Part shown: positions 1 to 9,523 of the stretch, one piece after another
How the letters are laid out: every line of letters starts with the position of its first letter
How positions within the stretch are numbered: the first letter of the stretch is position 1
Source of the DNA: Pararhizobium sp. A13
GTDB taxonomy: Bacteria; Pseudomonadota; Alphaproteobacteria; Rhizobiales; Rhizobiaceae
Assembly (NCBI RefSeq): GCF_040126305.1
Contig: NZ_CP149510.1
Span: 3,049,001 to 3,113,000 of the forward strand
Direction of reading: 5' to 3'
DNA: 64,000 bases
The notes under the pieces: generated by a model
The model's input: the letters and a program-made list of their open reading frames with translations, nothing else
Told to the model about the DNA's origin: nothing
The model's database searches: none
Program-made: the position numbers and the translations under genes

Positions 1-1218
1 CCCTGTGTGGCGCTGGTCAATCCGAATCGGGAAGACGATCTTTCAGGGCAGGGGCACCTCTGTGCTGCCGGCGTTGTGTTCCTCGTTCTCGTCAACGCCA
101 TGCGCCAACTGCGTGAAAGTGGAGACCGCCGGGTTGAGTCCTTCGATCTTCTTGCTCTGCTCGATCTCGTCGCGTTGGCGACCGTTTGCGATGTTGTGCC
201 ACTCAAGGGGTTGAACAGAGCCTATGTCGTGAAAGGGCTTGTTGCCGCCCGCCATATGCAGAATCCGGGGCTGTCGGCACTCTTTCGCAAGGCAGGGCTT
301 GGCGGCCCTGTAACACCTTATCATTTCGGGTTCTTGATCGGCCCTCGAATCAATGCCGGCGGGCGTATCGGCGACGCGGCGCTTGGTAGTCGTCTGCTTA
401 CACTTGACGACGAAAACGTCGCCGAGCAGATCGCAGCAAGGCTCGATGAATTGAACCGTGAGCGACAGGCGATGGAAATTGCCATGCTGGCCGAGGCGGA
501 GGCTGAGGCGCTGGCGGAATATGGCAACGGTGAATCCGCCTCCATCATCGTCACCGCGCGTGAAAACTGGCATCCCGGCATTGTGGGCTTGCTAGCGGCC
601 CGGCTGAAGGAAAAATTCCGCCGTCCGGCCTTTGCCATTGCCTTCGATCCCAATGGCAAGGGAACTGGGTCGGGCCGGTCGATCAGCGGCTTCGACATCG
701 GACGAATCGTCCGGGCCGCCGTCGATGCCGGTCTTCTGGTCAAAGGCGGCGGCCATGCCATGGCCGCGGGCTTGACGATCGAGCGCGCCAATCTCGGCAG
801 GCTGCGGCATTTCTTCGAGGAAAAAGCTGAGACCGCCATCAAGGACCTCGTCTCTGCCGAAACGCTGAAGATCGATGGCGCATTGGGGGCGGCCGGTGCC
901 AATCTGGCACTGATCGACCAGCTCGAGCAGGCAGGCCCGTACGGGGCCGGCCATCCGCAACCGGTCTTCGCCCTGCCGGCTCACCGTTTGCGCGATTCGC
1001 GGCAGGTCGGCGCCAACCATGTGAAGATCACGCTGGAGGGGCAGGACGGCTCCCGTGCCGAAGGCGTAGCCTTCAGAGCGCTTGAAACGCCTCTTGGCGA
1101 TCTCCTGCTTTCGGGACGTGGCATGGCTATCCACGTCGCAGCGTCGATCTCAGCGGACCTGTGGCAGGGAACGCGGCGTGTGCAGCTGCGGGTAATCGAC
1201 GCCGCAAAGGCGCTTTGA
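1..1218 (+). CDS. recJ: Single-stranded-DNA-specific exonuclease RecJ (C-terminal part, cut by window edge)
   Basis: RecJ is the cytoplasmic 5'-3' single-strand DNA exonuclease of recombination and mismatch repair. The reading frame is open from base 1, so the N-terminal DHH phosphoesterase motifs lie mostly outside; about 405 residues are present. Visible are ATVCDVVPLKG and GPRINAGGRIGDA of the late DHH domain, the DHHA1 signature GGGHAMAAG near residue 250, and a C-terminal OB-fold-like region ending in RRVQLRVIDAA. The family is normally near 580-600 residues, so roughly two thirds are here. It is backbone, not part of the islands. Identity is secure; the start cannot be seen. Confidence 0.95.
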   Translation, partial: PCVALVNPNREDDLSGQGHLCAAGVVFLVLVNAMRQLRESGDRRVESFDLLALLDLVALATVCDVVPLKGLNRAYVVKGLVAARHMQNPGLSALFRKAGLGGPVTPYHFGFLIGPRINAGGRIGDAALGSRLLTLDDENVAEQIAARLDELNRERQAMEIAMLAEAEAEALAEYGNGESASIIVTARENWHPGIVGLLAARLKEKFRRPAFAIAFDPNGKGTGSGRSISGFDIGRIVRAAVDAGLLVKGGGHAMAAGLTIERANLGRLRHFFEEKAETAIKDLVSAETLKIDGALGAAGANLALIDQLEQAGPYGAGHPQPVFALPAHRLRDSRQVGANHVKITLEGQDGSRAEGVAFRALETPLGDLLLSGRGMAIHVAASISADLWQGTRRVQLRVIDAAKAL

Positions 1219-1273
1219 GCCGAGAGCCCCGCGGGCGGCAAATGTGTGTCAATATCGGGGGAACAGAGAACCA

Positions 1274-1348
1274 TGGTACGCCCTAGGGGAGTCGAACCCC
1301 TCTTCCCAGAATGAAAATCTGGTGTCCTAACCGATAGACGAAGGGCGC
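1274..1348 (-). tRNA. tRNA-Glu (TTC), copy 1
   Basis: The minus strand folds as a tRNA: the acceptor stem starts GCGCCCT and closes with AGGGCGT plus A and an encoded CCA. The anticodon stem CCAGA/TCTGG holds the anticodon TTC, and the T arm carries GGGTTCGACTCCC. The 75-base gene is identical to copy 2 about 190 bases to the right, and both have their own promoter. Confidence 0.96.
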
Positions 1349-1365
1349 ATCAGTGGTGTGGGCGT

Positions 1366-1394
1366 CTTATAGTCAGACGCTTTGGATGCTGCAA
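1366..1394 (-). promoter_or_regulatory. Sigma-70 type promoter of tRNA-Glu copy 1
   Basis: On the minus strand TTGCAG and TATAAG are separated by exactly 17 bases, 17-18 bases upstream of the mature tRNA. The same arrangement with the same TGACTATAAGACGCCCACAC context sits before copy 2, which supports a real promoter. Confidence 0.7.
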
Positions 1395-1538
1395 GTGCTA
1401 AATCGCATTTTTTTTGAGGATTTTTCGCAGCAAAAACAGCGGCAAAAGAGAGGGCTTCTACGTCGTGCGGAAGCGCTCACCGGCGAGGCTTTCTCACCGG
1501 AAGCGCACATATTTCTATGTCGAGGGGGAGGTTCACAA

Positions 1539-1613
1539 TGGTACGCCCTAGGGGAGTCGAACCCCTCTTCCCAGAATGAAAATCTGGTGTCCTAACCGAT
1601 AGACGAAGGGCGC
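1539..1613 (-). tRNA. tRNA-Glu (TTC), copy 2
   Basis: Same 75-base minus-strand tRNA as copy 1, with anticodon TTC and encoded CCA. The two genes form a tandem duplication; the 190-base interval contains the promoter of copy 1 and no gene. Confidence 0.96.
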
Positions 1614-1630
1614 AGCCGTTGTGTGGGCGT

Positions 1631-1659
1631 CTTATAGTCAGGGGTTTTGAATACCGCAA
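1631..1659 (-). promoter_or_regulatory. Sigma-70 type promoter of tRNA-Glu copy 2
   Basis: Minus strand: TTGCGG, 17-base spacer, TATAAG. The -10 region and the 20 bases after it match copy 1, while the spacer differs, the pattern expected of a duplicated tRNA gene under selection for its promoter. Confidence 0.7.
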
Positions 1660-1750
1660 GCGGCAATCTTCATTTTCCTGTAAAAAAGCCCTGTTAAAGA
1701 GGAATCTCTGGGGAAAAGAGAAAATACGCAATTAAAACAGTCACTTGGTA

Positions 1751-3115
1751 TCAGGTTTTGCGGCGGCGGCAGCGCCAGTTCCAGTCGCGGGCCTCACCGG
1801 TATCGATATGGACCGATTCCGTGTGGCAATAGGTTCCGACGCCGCCGCGACCGGGAATAGTGCGCAGATAGTTGGCAAGATCCCATTTGCTGACGCCGGG
1901 CACCTGGATGTCGGCCGCTTGGCAGGTCGTGTGAAGGGAATACCGCCGGCCGCCGGCCCGTATGTTGTGTTTCACATCCCGCAGGCCCGACGTCACCATG
2001 ATCTTGCGACCGTAATGGGTCTCGACCACCTTCAGAACCTGCAGCAGTTCCGGCCGGAAACAGCCGGTCTCCACGTTCTCCGTTTGCAGCCAGAGGCCGT
2101 TTGGCGCAAGCCGTGCCAAGCCGGGCAGGGCGGCCACTTCGACCGCGGCACTGTCGTCGTCATGGCCGGGCTGGGCATCGTCCACGGTCGCAAACATCGA
2201 AGTGGTCTGGACGCCGGGCAAGTCAGTAAAACCGAGTGCCGCGATCTGCTGCTGCGGCATATTGGCGGCGACAAGCGTCTTTTTTGCCGGCGCCTTGGCG
2301 AAACGATCGCCGTCAAACTGATTCCGGCTCTTGCGCTTGGCAGCGAACAGCGCCGCGAACGTCAGCGGCTTCTGTGTTGCATCCTGCTCGTCGCCGTCGT
2401 TTTCCGCGTTGCCAGACTCGGGAACAGCGGCGACGGCAACCGCCGTCGGATCCGCAGACGCGGTTTGCGTCGCCGCTGGCTGAGGCACGCTGCCTCCGTC
2501 CCGCATGGCGTTGCCACTCGACGGAATCGGCACGGCAACGGGAATGGCGGTGCCAACCTCGGCGCTTGCCACCTGCTGCGTTGCCGGAACGGCACCCTCG
2601 GTATTGGTCGCACCTTCAAGCGGCAGGGCTGCCGGATTGGCTGCGGGCTGGCCACTGTTGAAAAGGCTGTTTGTGGTCGGGTTGACGCCGGTTTGCTGCC
2701 CCACCGGCAACGGTGCATTGCCGGTTCCCGCGTCGGCGTTCTGCGCCGGGACAGGGACCGCATTCGGCGTCTGAACCGCAAAGATGCTGCTGGAGGTTGC
2801 CTTGACGCCAGTGCTTTGCATCGTCAGCGATGCCGGCTGACCGTCAGTGACCGCCGGAACCATCGCATTGGCCTCGACCGGGTCTGCGGCCTGTTGCTGC
2901 GTGTTGGCGCCAACGGCTGCCACCTGTTGGTCTTGATAGGCGGCGGGAACTGCCTGTTCCGCGTCGGCCGCCGCGATTTCGGGAACCGTCTGCTCCGTCG
3001 CCGCGGTTTCCTTCGCGGCCGACACACAACCGGAAAGGGCCATTGCCGAAATGGTCAGGGCGAGAGCACAGCCGAAACCGCGAATCGTCGCCGTCGTTAG
3101 CAGAACTTGACGCAA
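1751..3115 (-). CDS. Lipoprotein with C-terminal M15/extensin-like (YcbK/DUF882-type) peptidase domain
   Basis: A 454-residue exported protein. Starting at the TTG codon at 3115 gives an N-terminus with a hydrophobic stretch ending in the lipobox LSGC; earlier in-frame ATGs would bury that signal in the protein, so the TTG is preferred. The middle (about residues 30-330) is a low-complexity Ala/Pro/Thr/Gln-rich linker. The C-terminal 110 residues carry SGLRD, SLHTTCQAADIQV and ESVHIDTG. These His/Asp positions match the zinc ligands of M15-type D-Ala-D-Ala carboxypeptidase-like folds (Peptidase_M15_3). It probably trims peptidoglycan or binds it at the outer membrane. Substrate and precise family are inferred. 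Confidence 0.75.
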   Translation of the reverse strand: MRQVLLTTATIRGFGCALALTISAMALSGCVSAAKETAATEQTVPEIAAADAEQAVPAAYQDQQVAAVGANTQQQAADPVEANAMVPAVTDGQPASLTMQSTGVKATSSSIFAVQTPNAVPVPAQNADAGTGNAPLPVGQQTGVNPTTNSLFNSGQPAANPAALPLEGATNTEGAVPATQQVASAEVGTAIPVAVPIPSSGNAMRDGGSVPQPAATQTASADPTAVAVAAVPESGNAENDGDEQDATQKPLTFAALFAAKRKSRNQFDGDRFAKAPAKKTLVAANMPQQQIAALGFTDLPGVQTTSMFATVDDAQPGHDDDSAAVEVAALPGLARLAPNGLWLQTENVETGCFRPELLQVLKVVETHYGRKIMVTSGLRDVKHNIRAGGRRYSLHTTCQAADIQVPGVSKWDLANYLRTIPGRGGVGTYCHTESVHIDTGEARDWNWRCRRRKT

Positions 3116-3484
3116 CGTTGGATCCCCACTCAATGCGGGCCGGGCGACATATCGTTGCCGTCGTGGCCGATCATTTCGAAGTCGCAAACAGCATATCGTC
3201 GGCGCGATCCCTGTTGGGGTGTTCGCGCCGTTCTTGCGGTTTGACCGGTTCAACCGGAAGCAGGATGGGCATCGACCGTAAGGCGACTCAGATCCTGATC
3301 CCTTAACGTTTCGCGCGCACAATAGTGAACGCGTCGTTGTTTGTAAACCTGCGCTGACGCAGGCGGTGGTTGTCGCGCGGTTCCACGGGGAGGCCTCCAC
3401 CAAGCTGATGGTTAAACTGCTCCGGAATGAACAGGCGATTTTCATATTTCGGTCTGATTATCGCCTGGTCCCATTGCGCGGGGC
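3116..3484. other. Intergenic region without a gene
   Basis: About 370 bases between two minus-strand genes. It must hold the promoter of the lipoprotein gene, but I see no convincing -35/-10 pair, RNA gene or strong hairpin. Confidence 0.5.
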
Positions 3485-3925
3485 TTACCAGGCGCCCGTA
3501 TTGCCCATCGATAGCCATGGCTCCTGCGGCGGCAGGTTTTCGCCCTTCTGCAGGATTTCGATCGAAATTCCGTCCGGCGAACGAACGAAAGCCATGTGCC
3601 CGTCGCGCGGCGGCCGGTTGACGGTGACACCGTTATCCATCAGGTGCTGGCATATCGCGTAGATATCATCGACCTCATAGGCGAGGTGACCGAAGTTGCG
3701 GCCGCCGGTGTAATCCTCGGTATCCCAGTTATAGGTGAGTTCCAGACAGGGAGACAGTTCCGCCTTCGCATGGTCGAGATCGCCGGGTGCCGCGAGGAAA
3801 ACCAGGGTGAAACGGCCCTTCTCGTTCTCGTAGCGGCGGATTTCCACAAGGCCGAAAAGCGTGCCATAAAAGTGAAGTGCCGCGTCCAGATCTTTGACGC
3901 GAACCATCGTGTGCAGATAACGCAT
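3485..3925 (-). CDS. gloA: Lactoylglutathione lyase (glyoxalase I)
   Basis: Converts the hemithioacetal of methylglyoxal and glutathione to S-lactoylglutathione in the cytoplasm, detoxifying methylglyoxal. The 146 residues show the classical two vicinal-oxygen-chelate halves: [19 protein letters not shown] at the start and [12 protein letters not shown] in the second half. Metal ligands are expected at the first-half His (residue 5) and Glu (ELTYNW), and at the second-half His (GHLAY) and Glu (ISIEIL). I chose the ATG at 3925 because an AGGGAC ribosome site precedes it and the fold begins there; an upstream ATG adds 30 residues unlike the family. It is a single gene transcribed away from the cold-shock gene. 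Confidence 0.94.
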   Translation of the reverse strand: MRYLHTMVRVKDLDAALHFYGTLFGLVEIRRYENEKGRFTLVFLAAPGDLDHAKAELSPCLELTYNWDTEDYTGGRNFGHLAYEVDDIYAICQHLMDNGVTVNRPPRDGHMAFVRSPDGISIEILQKGENLPPQEPWLSMGNTGAW

Positions 3926-4121
3926 TGTAATGTCCCTGTTTTGCTGAAGATGAGCTATATTTAGCCGCAAGCCAGCCAGAGGCAAGGCTCGTGAGGTAGC
4001 TTTGATCGACGGCAAATTTCATCCGAGGGCTTGCGCAACCGCGGCGGGACGATGTTATTCTGACCGTCAAGAATCAGTTAACCGTAATGAATGTGACGCG
4101 TAAACGAGGGGCTGGCGGGTA

Positions 4122-4700
4122 ATGGCGGACAGGATTTCACCGAAGGGCGTCACGCCGGATGATGACTTTGGCAATGACGCGCTTGATCTGATCGAAATCA
4201 CCGGCGTGATCAAATGGTTCGACGTTGCCAAGGGGTTCGGCTTCATCGTGCCTGACAACGGCATGCAGGACGTGCTTGTTCATGTCACCTGCCTGCGCCG
4301 CGACGGCTATCAGACCGTCCTTGAAGGCGCCCGAGTCGTTGCCTTGATCCAGAAGCGCGACCGCGGCTACCAGGCTTTCCGCATCCTTTCGATGGATCAG
4401 TCGACGGCGGTCCACCCGTCGCAACTGCCGCCGGTCAAGACGCATGTTCAGGTGACGCCGACCAGTGGGCTGGAGCGGGTGCTCGTCAAGTGGTTCAACC
4501 GCACCAAGGGCTTCGGTTTCCTGACGCGCGGTGATGGCACCGAGGACATCTTCATCCATATGGAAACACTTCGTCGCTTTGGACTTACCGAACTGCGTCC
4601 CGGCCAGACCGTTCTGGTTCGCTTCGGCGATGGCGACAAGGGTCTGATGGCGGCCGAAATCCACCCAGACGTCCCGGCGCCGACCGGTCGGGCGCACTGA
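4122..4700 (+). CDS. Two-domain cold-shock (CSD) protein
   Basis: Binds single-stranded RNA or DNA and probably acts as an RNA chaperone. The 192 residues hold two cold-shock domains. The first (about 25-90) carries GVIKWFDVAKGFGFIVPD and DVLVHVTCLRR. The second (about 118-182) carries VLVKWFNRTKGFGFLTRG and DIFIHMETLRR. These are the RNP1 (KGFGF) and RNP2 (V/IFxHxxxL) motifs. Double-CSD proteins of this length are typical of Rhizobiales, unlike the roughly 70-residue enterobacterial CspA. The stop overlaps the start of the DUF192 gene (TGATG), so the two are probably one transcription unit. Confidence 0.93.
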   Translation: MADRISPKGVTPDDDFGNDALDLIEITGVIKWFDVAKGFGFIVPDNGMQDVLVHVTCLRRDGYQTVLEGARVVALIQKRDRGYQAFRILSMDQSTAVHPSQLPPVKTHVQVTPTSGLERVLVKWFNRTKGFGFLTRGDGTEDIFIHMETLRRFGLTELRPGQTVLVRFGDGDKGLMAAEIHPDVPAPTGRAH

Positions 4701-5185
4701 TGCGGGCGCGCCTCCCGCGCCGTGCCGGAAGCGCCCTCGTGGCGCTTTTTTTATGGCTAGTTCCGTTTTGCGCCCCTGCAGCGGAGGTCACCTTCGACAC
4801 GGCACCCCTGCAGATCATCGCCGCCGGCGGCAAGGTTTACAGGTTTACCGTCGAACTGGCGGTGGATAGCGATCAGCGCGCGCAGGGCCTGATGAACCGC
4901 CGTCACATGCCGCGGGATCGCGGCATGCTGTTCGATTTCGGTGAGACGCGCCGGGTGATGATGTGGATGAAGGACACCTACCTTCCGCTCGACATGCTGT
5001 TCATCGCCCGGGACGGCAAGGTCGAGGCGGTGCGTGAAAACGCAGTGCCCTTGTCCGAAGCCATCATCGATTCCCGTGTGCCGGTCGCCTTCGTTCTCGA
5101 ATTGAACGCTGGTACTGTCAGCCGCCTTGGTCTTGCCCCCGGGGACATCGTCGACAGCCAGCGTATATCCGGCGCAAAGCCTTAG
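4700..5185 (+). CDS. DUF192 family exported protein
   Basis: A 161-residue protein with an N-terminal signal peptide (about residues 1-28, ending near APAAE) and a DUF192 domain filling the rest. Family hallmarks visible are RAQGLMNRRHMPRDRGMLFDF, VMMWMKDTYLPLDMLFI and GTVSRLGLAPGD. The domain folds as a small beta barrel found in cell-surface proteins of many bacteria and has no established biochemical role. Start ATG overlaps the stop of the cold-shock gene, giving translational coupling. Confidence 0.9.
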   Translation: MRARLPRRAGSALVALFLWLVPFCAPAAEVTFDTAPLQIIAAGGKVYRFTVELAVDSDQRAQGLMNRRHMPRDRGMLFDFGETRRVMMWMKDTYLPLDMLFIARDGKVEAVRENAVPLSEAIIDSRVPVAFVLELNAGTVSRLGLAPGDIVDSQRISGAKP

Positions 5186-5272
5186 ATCAGCATTCGCGCA
5201 TGCGTTGGATTGCACAATTTAGCTATTGCAGGGGCTGGGGTAAGCGTGTATCTCCGCGCCATCGATGGGTCA

Positions 5273-5352
<80 letters not shown>

Positions 5353-5764
5353 TCTTTCCCCTGCATCCTATACGGCGCAGACATTGGCTGCTTTAAGCTG
5401 CATAAACCCCACCGCCACAGATACGCCACAGATACAAATGTCGCTGCGTTTTGTCGCCTGATAAAACGCGCAAAGCATATTCACTGCCTTCAAGACCGAT
5501 TCCGCCAGAGCGCCAGACTGGTCGTTCGTAGGGGCAGCCACATTTTTTCTCCACCATTTCCATAATCATGACTTCAATTGACAAGGAAATGACTATTTGC
5601 ACCGTAGCACCTGCTCTTCCGAATTTAACTGCGCTGCGGATCGTAACGGCGTTTTCAAGGCAGTTTCACCCGGCAACTCGCGCGTCGCATCTCTGTTAAC
5701 CCTTTCGAAACCATATTCTGGACCGCAAACAATCTATGCGATACCCAGTCGCTACCGCTAACCT
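5353..5764. other. Left end of the island, no gene seen
   Basis: About 410 bases between the left attachment repeat and the first island operon. Only short, poorly supported open frames occur. It probably holds integrase arm sites and the promoter of the operon, but I cannot point to a specific one. Confidence 0.4.
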
Positions 5765-7249
5765 ATGGTAACCACGTCAGTTCGGGAAAAAATGGCCGCC
5801 CCTCGTTTTGAAGCACTGAACCGACTCTGGGAAACGGTCCGAGAGTCCAATCATGATTTTCGGTCCACGACCGATGTCTTTCCAATTATCGAAGTCGAGA
5901 AGGTCAGTCGCACCCTCGAACTCGTGGACCGGGGGACCGAGAGCGGCTCCACGAACCAGCCGCCAAAGGCTGCCCGGGCCCTTGATGATACCGAGCAGCG
6001 GATCGTGGCGAAGGTCGAAGCTGAGAAGAAGGCTTCTTATCAAATTCTGGAAGATCGGTTCGATCATTTTTCAGACCGTTTGAAGAGCCTCGATTTCCAA
6101 GGACAGTTCAGCCTCATACGCAGCGCGAACGCGAGCAGCCTTTCAGATTTTAAGGCGGAGGCGGTCAGGGGCGAAGACGAGCTTCATATTCTTCGCGACG
6201 ATATGTTGGTTGCCGAGAACCAGCTCGTCAAATTCAAGCAAAAACACAATCTGGAACGTGCGGCGAAGATCACCACGTCTTCAATGTGGGCATTCAAGAT
6301 TTCAGTCATCGTCTTCCTGGTCCTCATTGAAACCCTTATGAACGGCAAGTTTTTGGGGGAAGGCAGTTCGCAGGGCCTCGTCGGCGGCATTATCGAAGCG
6401 GTTGTCTTTGCGGTGGTGAACATCGGGTACGCACTCGCGCTTGGTCTTGGCTGTTCCAAACTGCTTGCCCACCGGTCTATCGTGTTCAAGTTGGGCGGGT
6501 ATCTCACCTTCGCATTGTATGTCATCGTTGCAGTCGGCATCAATCTGGCCCTCGCGCATTACCGTGAGATCGCCGAGGTGAGTTTCGAAGGCGCTGGGAC
6601 CGCAGTTATTGAACGATTGCGAACGAATCCAGCCGGGTTGACCGACCTGAAATCATGGTTGCTCTTCGGGCTCGGCCTTTTGTTCTCGATTGTGGCATTC
6701 GCTGACGCATGCATGATGACCGATCCATACCTCGGCTTCGCGTCGACAGAGAAGCAGCGGAACGTAAAACGCATTCGCTACCGGAGCCGGAAAGATCAGC
6801 TGATCGAAAACCTGACGGACATCCGCAACGACCACAACAACAAGGTCAACGACATCATTCGAGAACTGAGCAACCGCCGTCAGGATTTCCAGGCAACGAT
6901 TGCCCACCGCGCTCGTGTGATCTCGCTGTTCAACGAACATCAAAATCAACTTGAGCAGGCTGCAAACTCGCTTTTAACCATCTATCGCGAGGCGAACCGA
7001 AAATCGCGGACGACCCCAGAGCCGAAGTATTTCATCACGTCATACAAGATGGACCGCTTGAATGCTGTTCCTCACGTGCATGAGGAATGGAACGACCAGG
7101 AGCTTGCGGCTGAAATTAACAAGCATCAACAAGAGCTGACAGAACAAGTGAAACGGATAGGGGAGGCATATTCAGACGCCATCGACCGTTTTCACCAGCT
7201 CGACACGATTTTCCCGGGGAACGTAAATGGCCAGACGCAGACAAAGTAG
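5765..7249 (+). CDS. Membrane protein with flanking coiled coils; first gene of a MotA/MotB-like operon
   Basis: I do not recognise the family. The 494 residues begin with a charged, helical region of about 170 residues. Four hydrophobic segments follow, near 175-195, 208-232, 240-265 and 290-315. A second long, charged, coiled-coil-like stretch (about 335-480, many Glu/Gln/Arg/Asn) ends the protein. This resembles a scaffold with cytoplasmic helical arms. The next gene starts 23 bases inside its 3' end. The ATG at 5765 has no clear ribosome site; the ATG at 5792, preceded by GGGAAAAA, is a possible alternative. It is likely the first gene of a four-gene unit whose last two genes look motor-like. 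Confidence 0.65.
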   Translation: MVTTSVREKMAAPRFEALNRLWETVRESNHDFRSTTDVFPIIEVEKVSRTLELVDRGTESGSTNQPPKAARALDDTEQRIVAKVEAEKKASYQILEDRFDHFSDRLKSLDFQGQFSLIRSANASSLSDFKAEAVRGEDELHILRDDMLVAENQLVKFKQKHNLERAAKITTSSMWAFKISVIVFLVLIETLMNGKFLGEGSSQGLVGGIIEAVVFAVVNIGYALALGLGCSKLLAHRSIVFKLGGYLTFALYVIVAVGINLALAHYREIAEVSFEGAGTAVIERLRTNPAGLTDLKSWLLFGLGLLFSIVAFADACMMTDPYLGFASTEKQRNVKRIRYRSRKDQLIENLTDIRNDHNNKVNDIIRELSNRRQDFQATIAHRARVISLFNEHQNQLEQAANSLLTIYREANRKSRTTPEPKYFITSYKMDRLNAVPHVHEEWNDQELAAEINKHQQELTEQVKRIGEAYSDAIDRFHQLDTIFPGNVNGQTQTK

Positions 7250-8045
7250 CTCAGAGAGTAACACGGGCTTGATTATCGGGACGATCCTGTTCGGCCTCGG
7301 TTCGATAGCGTTGGTCGGCACGTTTTTCTGGTTCCAGGCCGTGGCCGATTCCAAACCAAAATTGGACAAGGTGACGATGTGCCCCGAGACCGGCCCGAAG
7401 GCGATCACGGCGATGCTTCTTGATGTCACCGATCCCATTTCCGACGTCACGGCTCTCGATCTCCGCAACCAATTCCAGGATATCGTGAAGTCGGTTCCGG
7501 AGGGCGGTCTGATCCAGGTCTATGCGTTGACCGATAAGCAAGGAGAGCTTGGCCAGACCTTCAGCGGCTGCAACCCAGGGGACGGTTCAAGCGAAGATGA
7601 CATCACCGGGAACAAACGTCTGGCAAAGGAGCGATGGGAAAAGGGCTTCCAGAAACCCTTGGATGAGATCGCAGGGAAGATCGGCAAAGGGACTGCAGGC
7701 AAACAGTCGCCGATCATGGCGGGTATTCAGAACATCAATTTGAATGTTTTTGGTTCCCCGCAGTATCGCGACATTCCAAAAGAAATGGTCGTTGCCTCGG
7801 ACCTGATCGAGCATACCAGCGCCTTTTCGATGTACGCTGATGGCGCTGACTTCCAGAAATTTCAAAAATCTCCAGCCCGCGAGCAGTTTCGAACAGCCCT
7901 CAACGGCACGGAAATCCGCCTTTTGGAGTTCCAAAGGCCCGGGCTGAAATTTGACTCCATGCAGTTGGCCGAATTCTGGACCGCTTGGATCAAGGTCAAC
8001 GACGGGCAGATGGAAAGATTCACCCGTTTGGAAGGGATGAACTGA
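7227..8045 (+). CDS. Membrane-anchored protein, VWA-like ectodomain; operon gene 2
   Basis: A 272-residue protein with one transmembrane segment near residues 15-37 (GLIIGTILFGLGSIALVG) and a large domain outside the membrane. The segment AITAMLLDVTDPIS near 63-76 has the hydrophobic-D-x-T/S-x-S look of the first strand of a von Willebrand factor A-like fold. MVVASDLIEHT near 185 could be the later Asp-bearing strand. This assignment is by eye only. The start is preceded by GGGGA and lies inside the end of the preceding gene; its stop overlaps the next start as TGATG, so expression is coupled. No homologue with a known job is recognised. Confidence 0.6.
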   Translation: MARRRQSSSESNTGLIIGTILFGLGSIALVGTFFWFQAVADSKPKLDKVTMCPETGPKAITAMLLDVTDPISDVTALDLRNQFQDIVKSVPEGGLIQVYALTDKQGELGQTFSGCNPGDGSSEDDITGNKRLAKERWEKGFQKPLDEIAGKIGKGTAGKQSPIMAGIQNINLNVFGSPQYRDIPKEMVVASDLIEHTSAFSMYADGADFQKFQKSPAREQFRTALNGTEIRLLEFQRPGLKFDSMQLAEFWTAWIKVNDGQMERFTRLEGMN

Positions 8046-9523
8046 TGATCAGCCGGGAAAAGCTACAGAGCTTCGTCCGCCACAAGGGACCGCTCATTGT
8101 CTTCGCGGCGCTGACTTTCGGCGGCATGATATTCATCTGGACGGCAAAGACGTTCGAATGGAATACCTATGTCGTTACGGCGGTCCCGATCTGCCTGATG
8201 CTCTTCTACTTCGGGCTGTCGTTCATTGCCAACGGCCTTAGGCTTCACAACGAGCAGGCGGGTGACAACCTCTATTACATGGGGTTTCTTTATACCCTCT
8301 CAAGTCTCGGCGTTTCGCTTTATAGGTTTTCCGGTGAGGCATCTATCGACGATATCGTTCGAAACTTCGGTATCGCGGTCACGTCGACAATCGTTGGCAT
8401 TACGCTGCGCATTCTGTTCAACCAGATGCGCCGCGACCCACTGGATATTGAGCGAAGCGTTCGCCACGAACTCGCCGAGATGACACGGCGGGTGAGGACC
8501 GAACTCGATTCATCGGCCCGCGAGTTCTCCAGCTATCGTCGCACGAGCAGCGAGATGCTTTCCGAGGGTTTTGAGGAGATCGCGCGCCAGGCCGAGAAGA
8601 GCGGCGAAGCTGTCCAGAAGGCAATCGAGGCCGTGTCCCGCGAGGCTATACGCCCGATCCAGGAAGCTGCGGAAAAGCTGGCCGTCATCATGGATGCCAA
8701 CAACAAGATCGTCGAAGATCGCGCCAAGGCCAACAACGAACTGGCCGAGGCTGCCCTTGCCAAGCTGAACGAAACGTCGACCAACCTGACAGGGATCATC
8801 GTTTCCTTTGGCGGGCACGTAGAAGCCGCTAGCGAACGACTGGCTGCTATGCGCCTTCCGGAAGACGTGATCAAGGTCGAATTGACCCCCGTTCTGGCGG
8901 CGATTGCGGACCTCGGGAAACTTCAGGCAAAACGGCTTGATGAAACGGCGGCGAATACGAGAGAGCAGGCCGACCGAATGACCCAGGCCTTGCAGCCGTT
9001 GGATCGCCTTCCGGAACGCTTGGACGCATCGCTAAAACCCTTGGACAAGCTTCCTGAAGCAATGCGTGCGGGATACCAGGCCATGGATCAGGTCCCGGCC
9101 AAGATCGAAGCCTCGCTCAAAGTGTTCGAAGGAATCGGGGATAAAATCGATCTTGCTCTCAAGCCCTTGAGCGGTGTCGCGAAAAGGGTCGGCAACGCCG
9201 TCGATCTCTTGGATAAGGCTTCCACCAAAATTGGCGATACAACAGCGACGCTGGAAAAGAGCGCCAAGAACGCGACCAGGCAGCATGATGCGCCCGATCT
9301 CTTCCAAACGTCCCAATTCGCATCGCCTAGCAACGGGACGAGCGCAGTTATCGAGGCAATGACCGAGCCAAAGGGTGATCCAATCATCCTCGACGGCCAC
9401 CCATCAATCCAGACCCCAACTTCGGAGCCAGCTGTCTTGGCGTCGGAGGTACCGGCAACCGAACCGTCGCAAACGGCGGATATGGCCAAGCAACCTGAAC
9501 AGAAGAAGCGTTGGCGATGGTAG
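8045..9523 (+). CDS. ZorA/MotA-like membrane protein with long coiled-coil tail; operon gene 3
   Basis: The 492-residue protein has two N-terminal hydrophobic segments (about residues 14-32 and 37-60) and another near 110-128 (FGIAVTSTIVGITLRIL). The last resembles the Thr-rich channel-lining helix of MotA/TolQ/ExbB/ZorA proteins. A very long helical region follows, about residues 140-420, with repeated phrases such as QPLDRLPERLDASLKPLDKL, matching the cytoplasmic tail of ZorA-type motors. The last 70 residues are Pro/Ser/Thr-rich. Its partner, the next gene, has a MotB/OmpA domain, the standard two-part stator arrangement. Family placement is inferred from architecture; a profile search against MotA_ExbB would test it. 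Confidence 0.6.
   Translation: MISREKLQSFVRHKGPLIVFAALTFGGMIFIWTAKTFEWNTYVVTAVPICLMLFYFGLSFIANGLRLHNEQAGDNLYYMGFLYTLSSLGVSLYRFSGEASIDDIVRNFGIAVTSTIVGITLRILFNQMRRDPLDIERSVRHELAEMTRRVRTELDSSAREFSSYRRTSSEMLSEGFEEIARQAEKSGEAVQKAIEAVSREAIRPIQEAAEKLAVIMDANNKIVEDRAKANNELAEAALAKLNETSTNLTGIIVSFGGHVEAASERLAAMRLPEDVIKVELTPVLAAIADLGKLQAKRLDETAANTREQADRMTQALQPLDRLPERLDASLKPLDKLPEAMRAGYQAMDQVPAKIEASLKVFEGIGDKIDLALKPLSGVAKRVGNAVDLLDKASTKIGDTTATLEKSAKNATRQHDAPDLFQTSQFASPSNGTSAVIEAMTEPKGDPIILDGHPSIQTPTSEPAVLASEVPATEPSQTADMAKQPEQKKRWRW

Noticed and set aside
1745..3100. 451-codon plus-strand frame opposite the lipoprotein gene
   Set aside because: Arg-rich translation typical of antisense to Ala/Pro-rich coding; the minus-strand protein has a lipobox and a peptidase domain.
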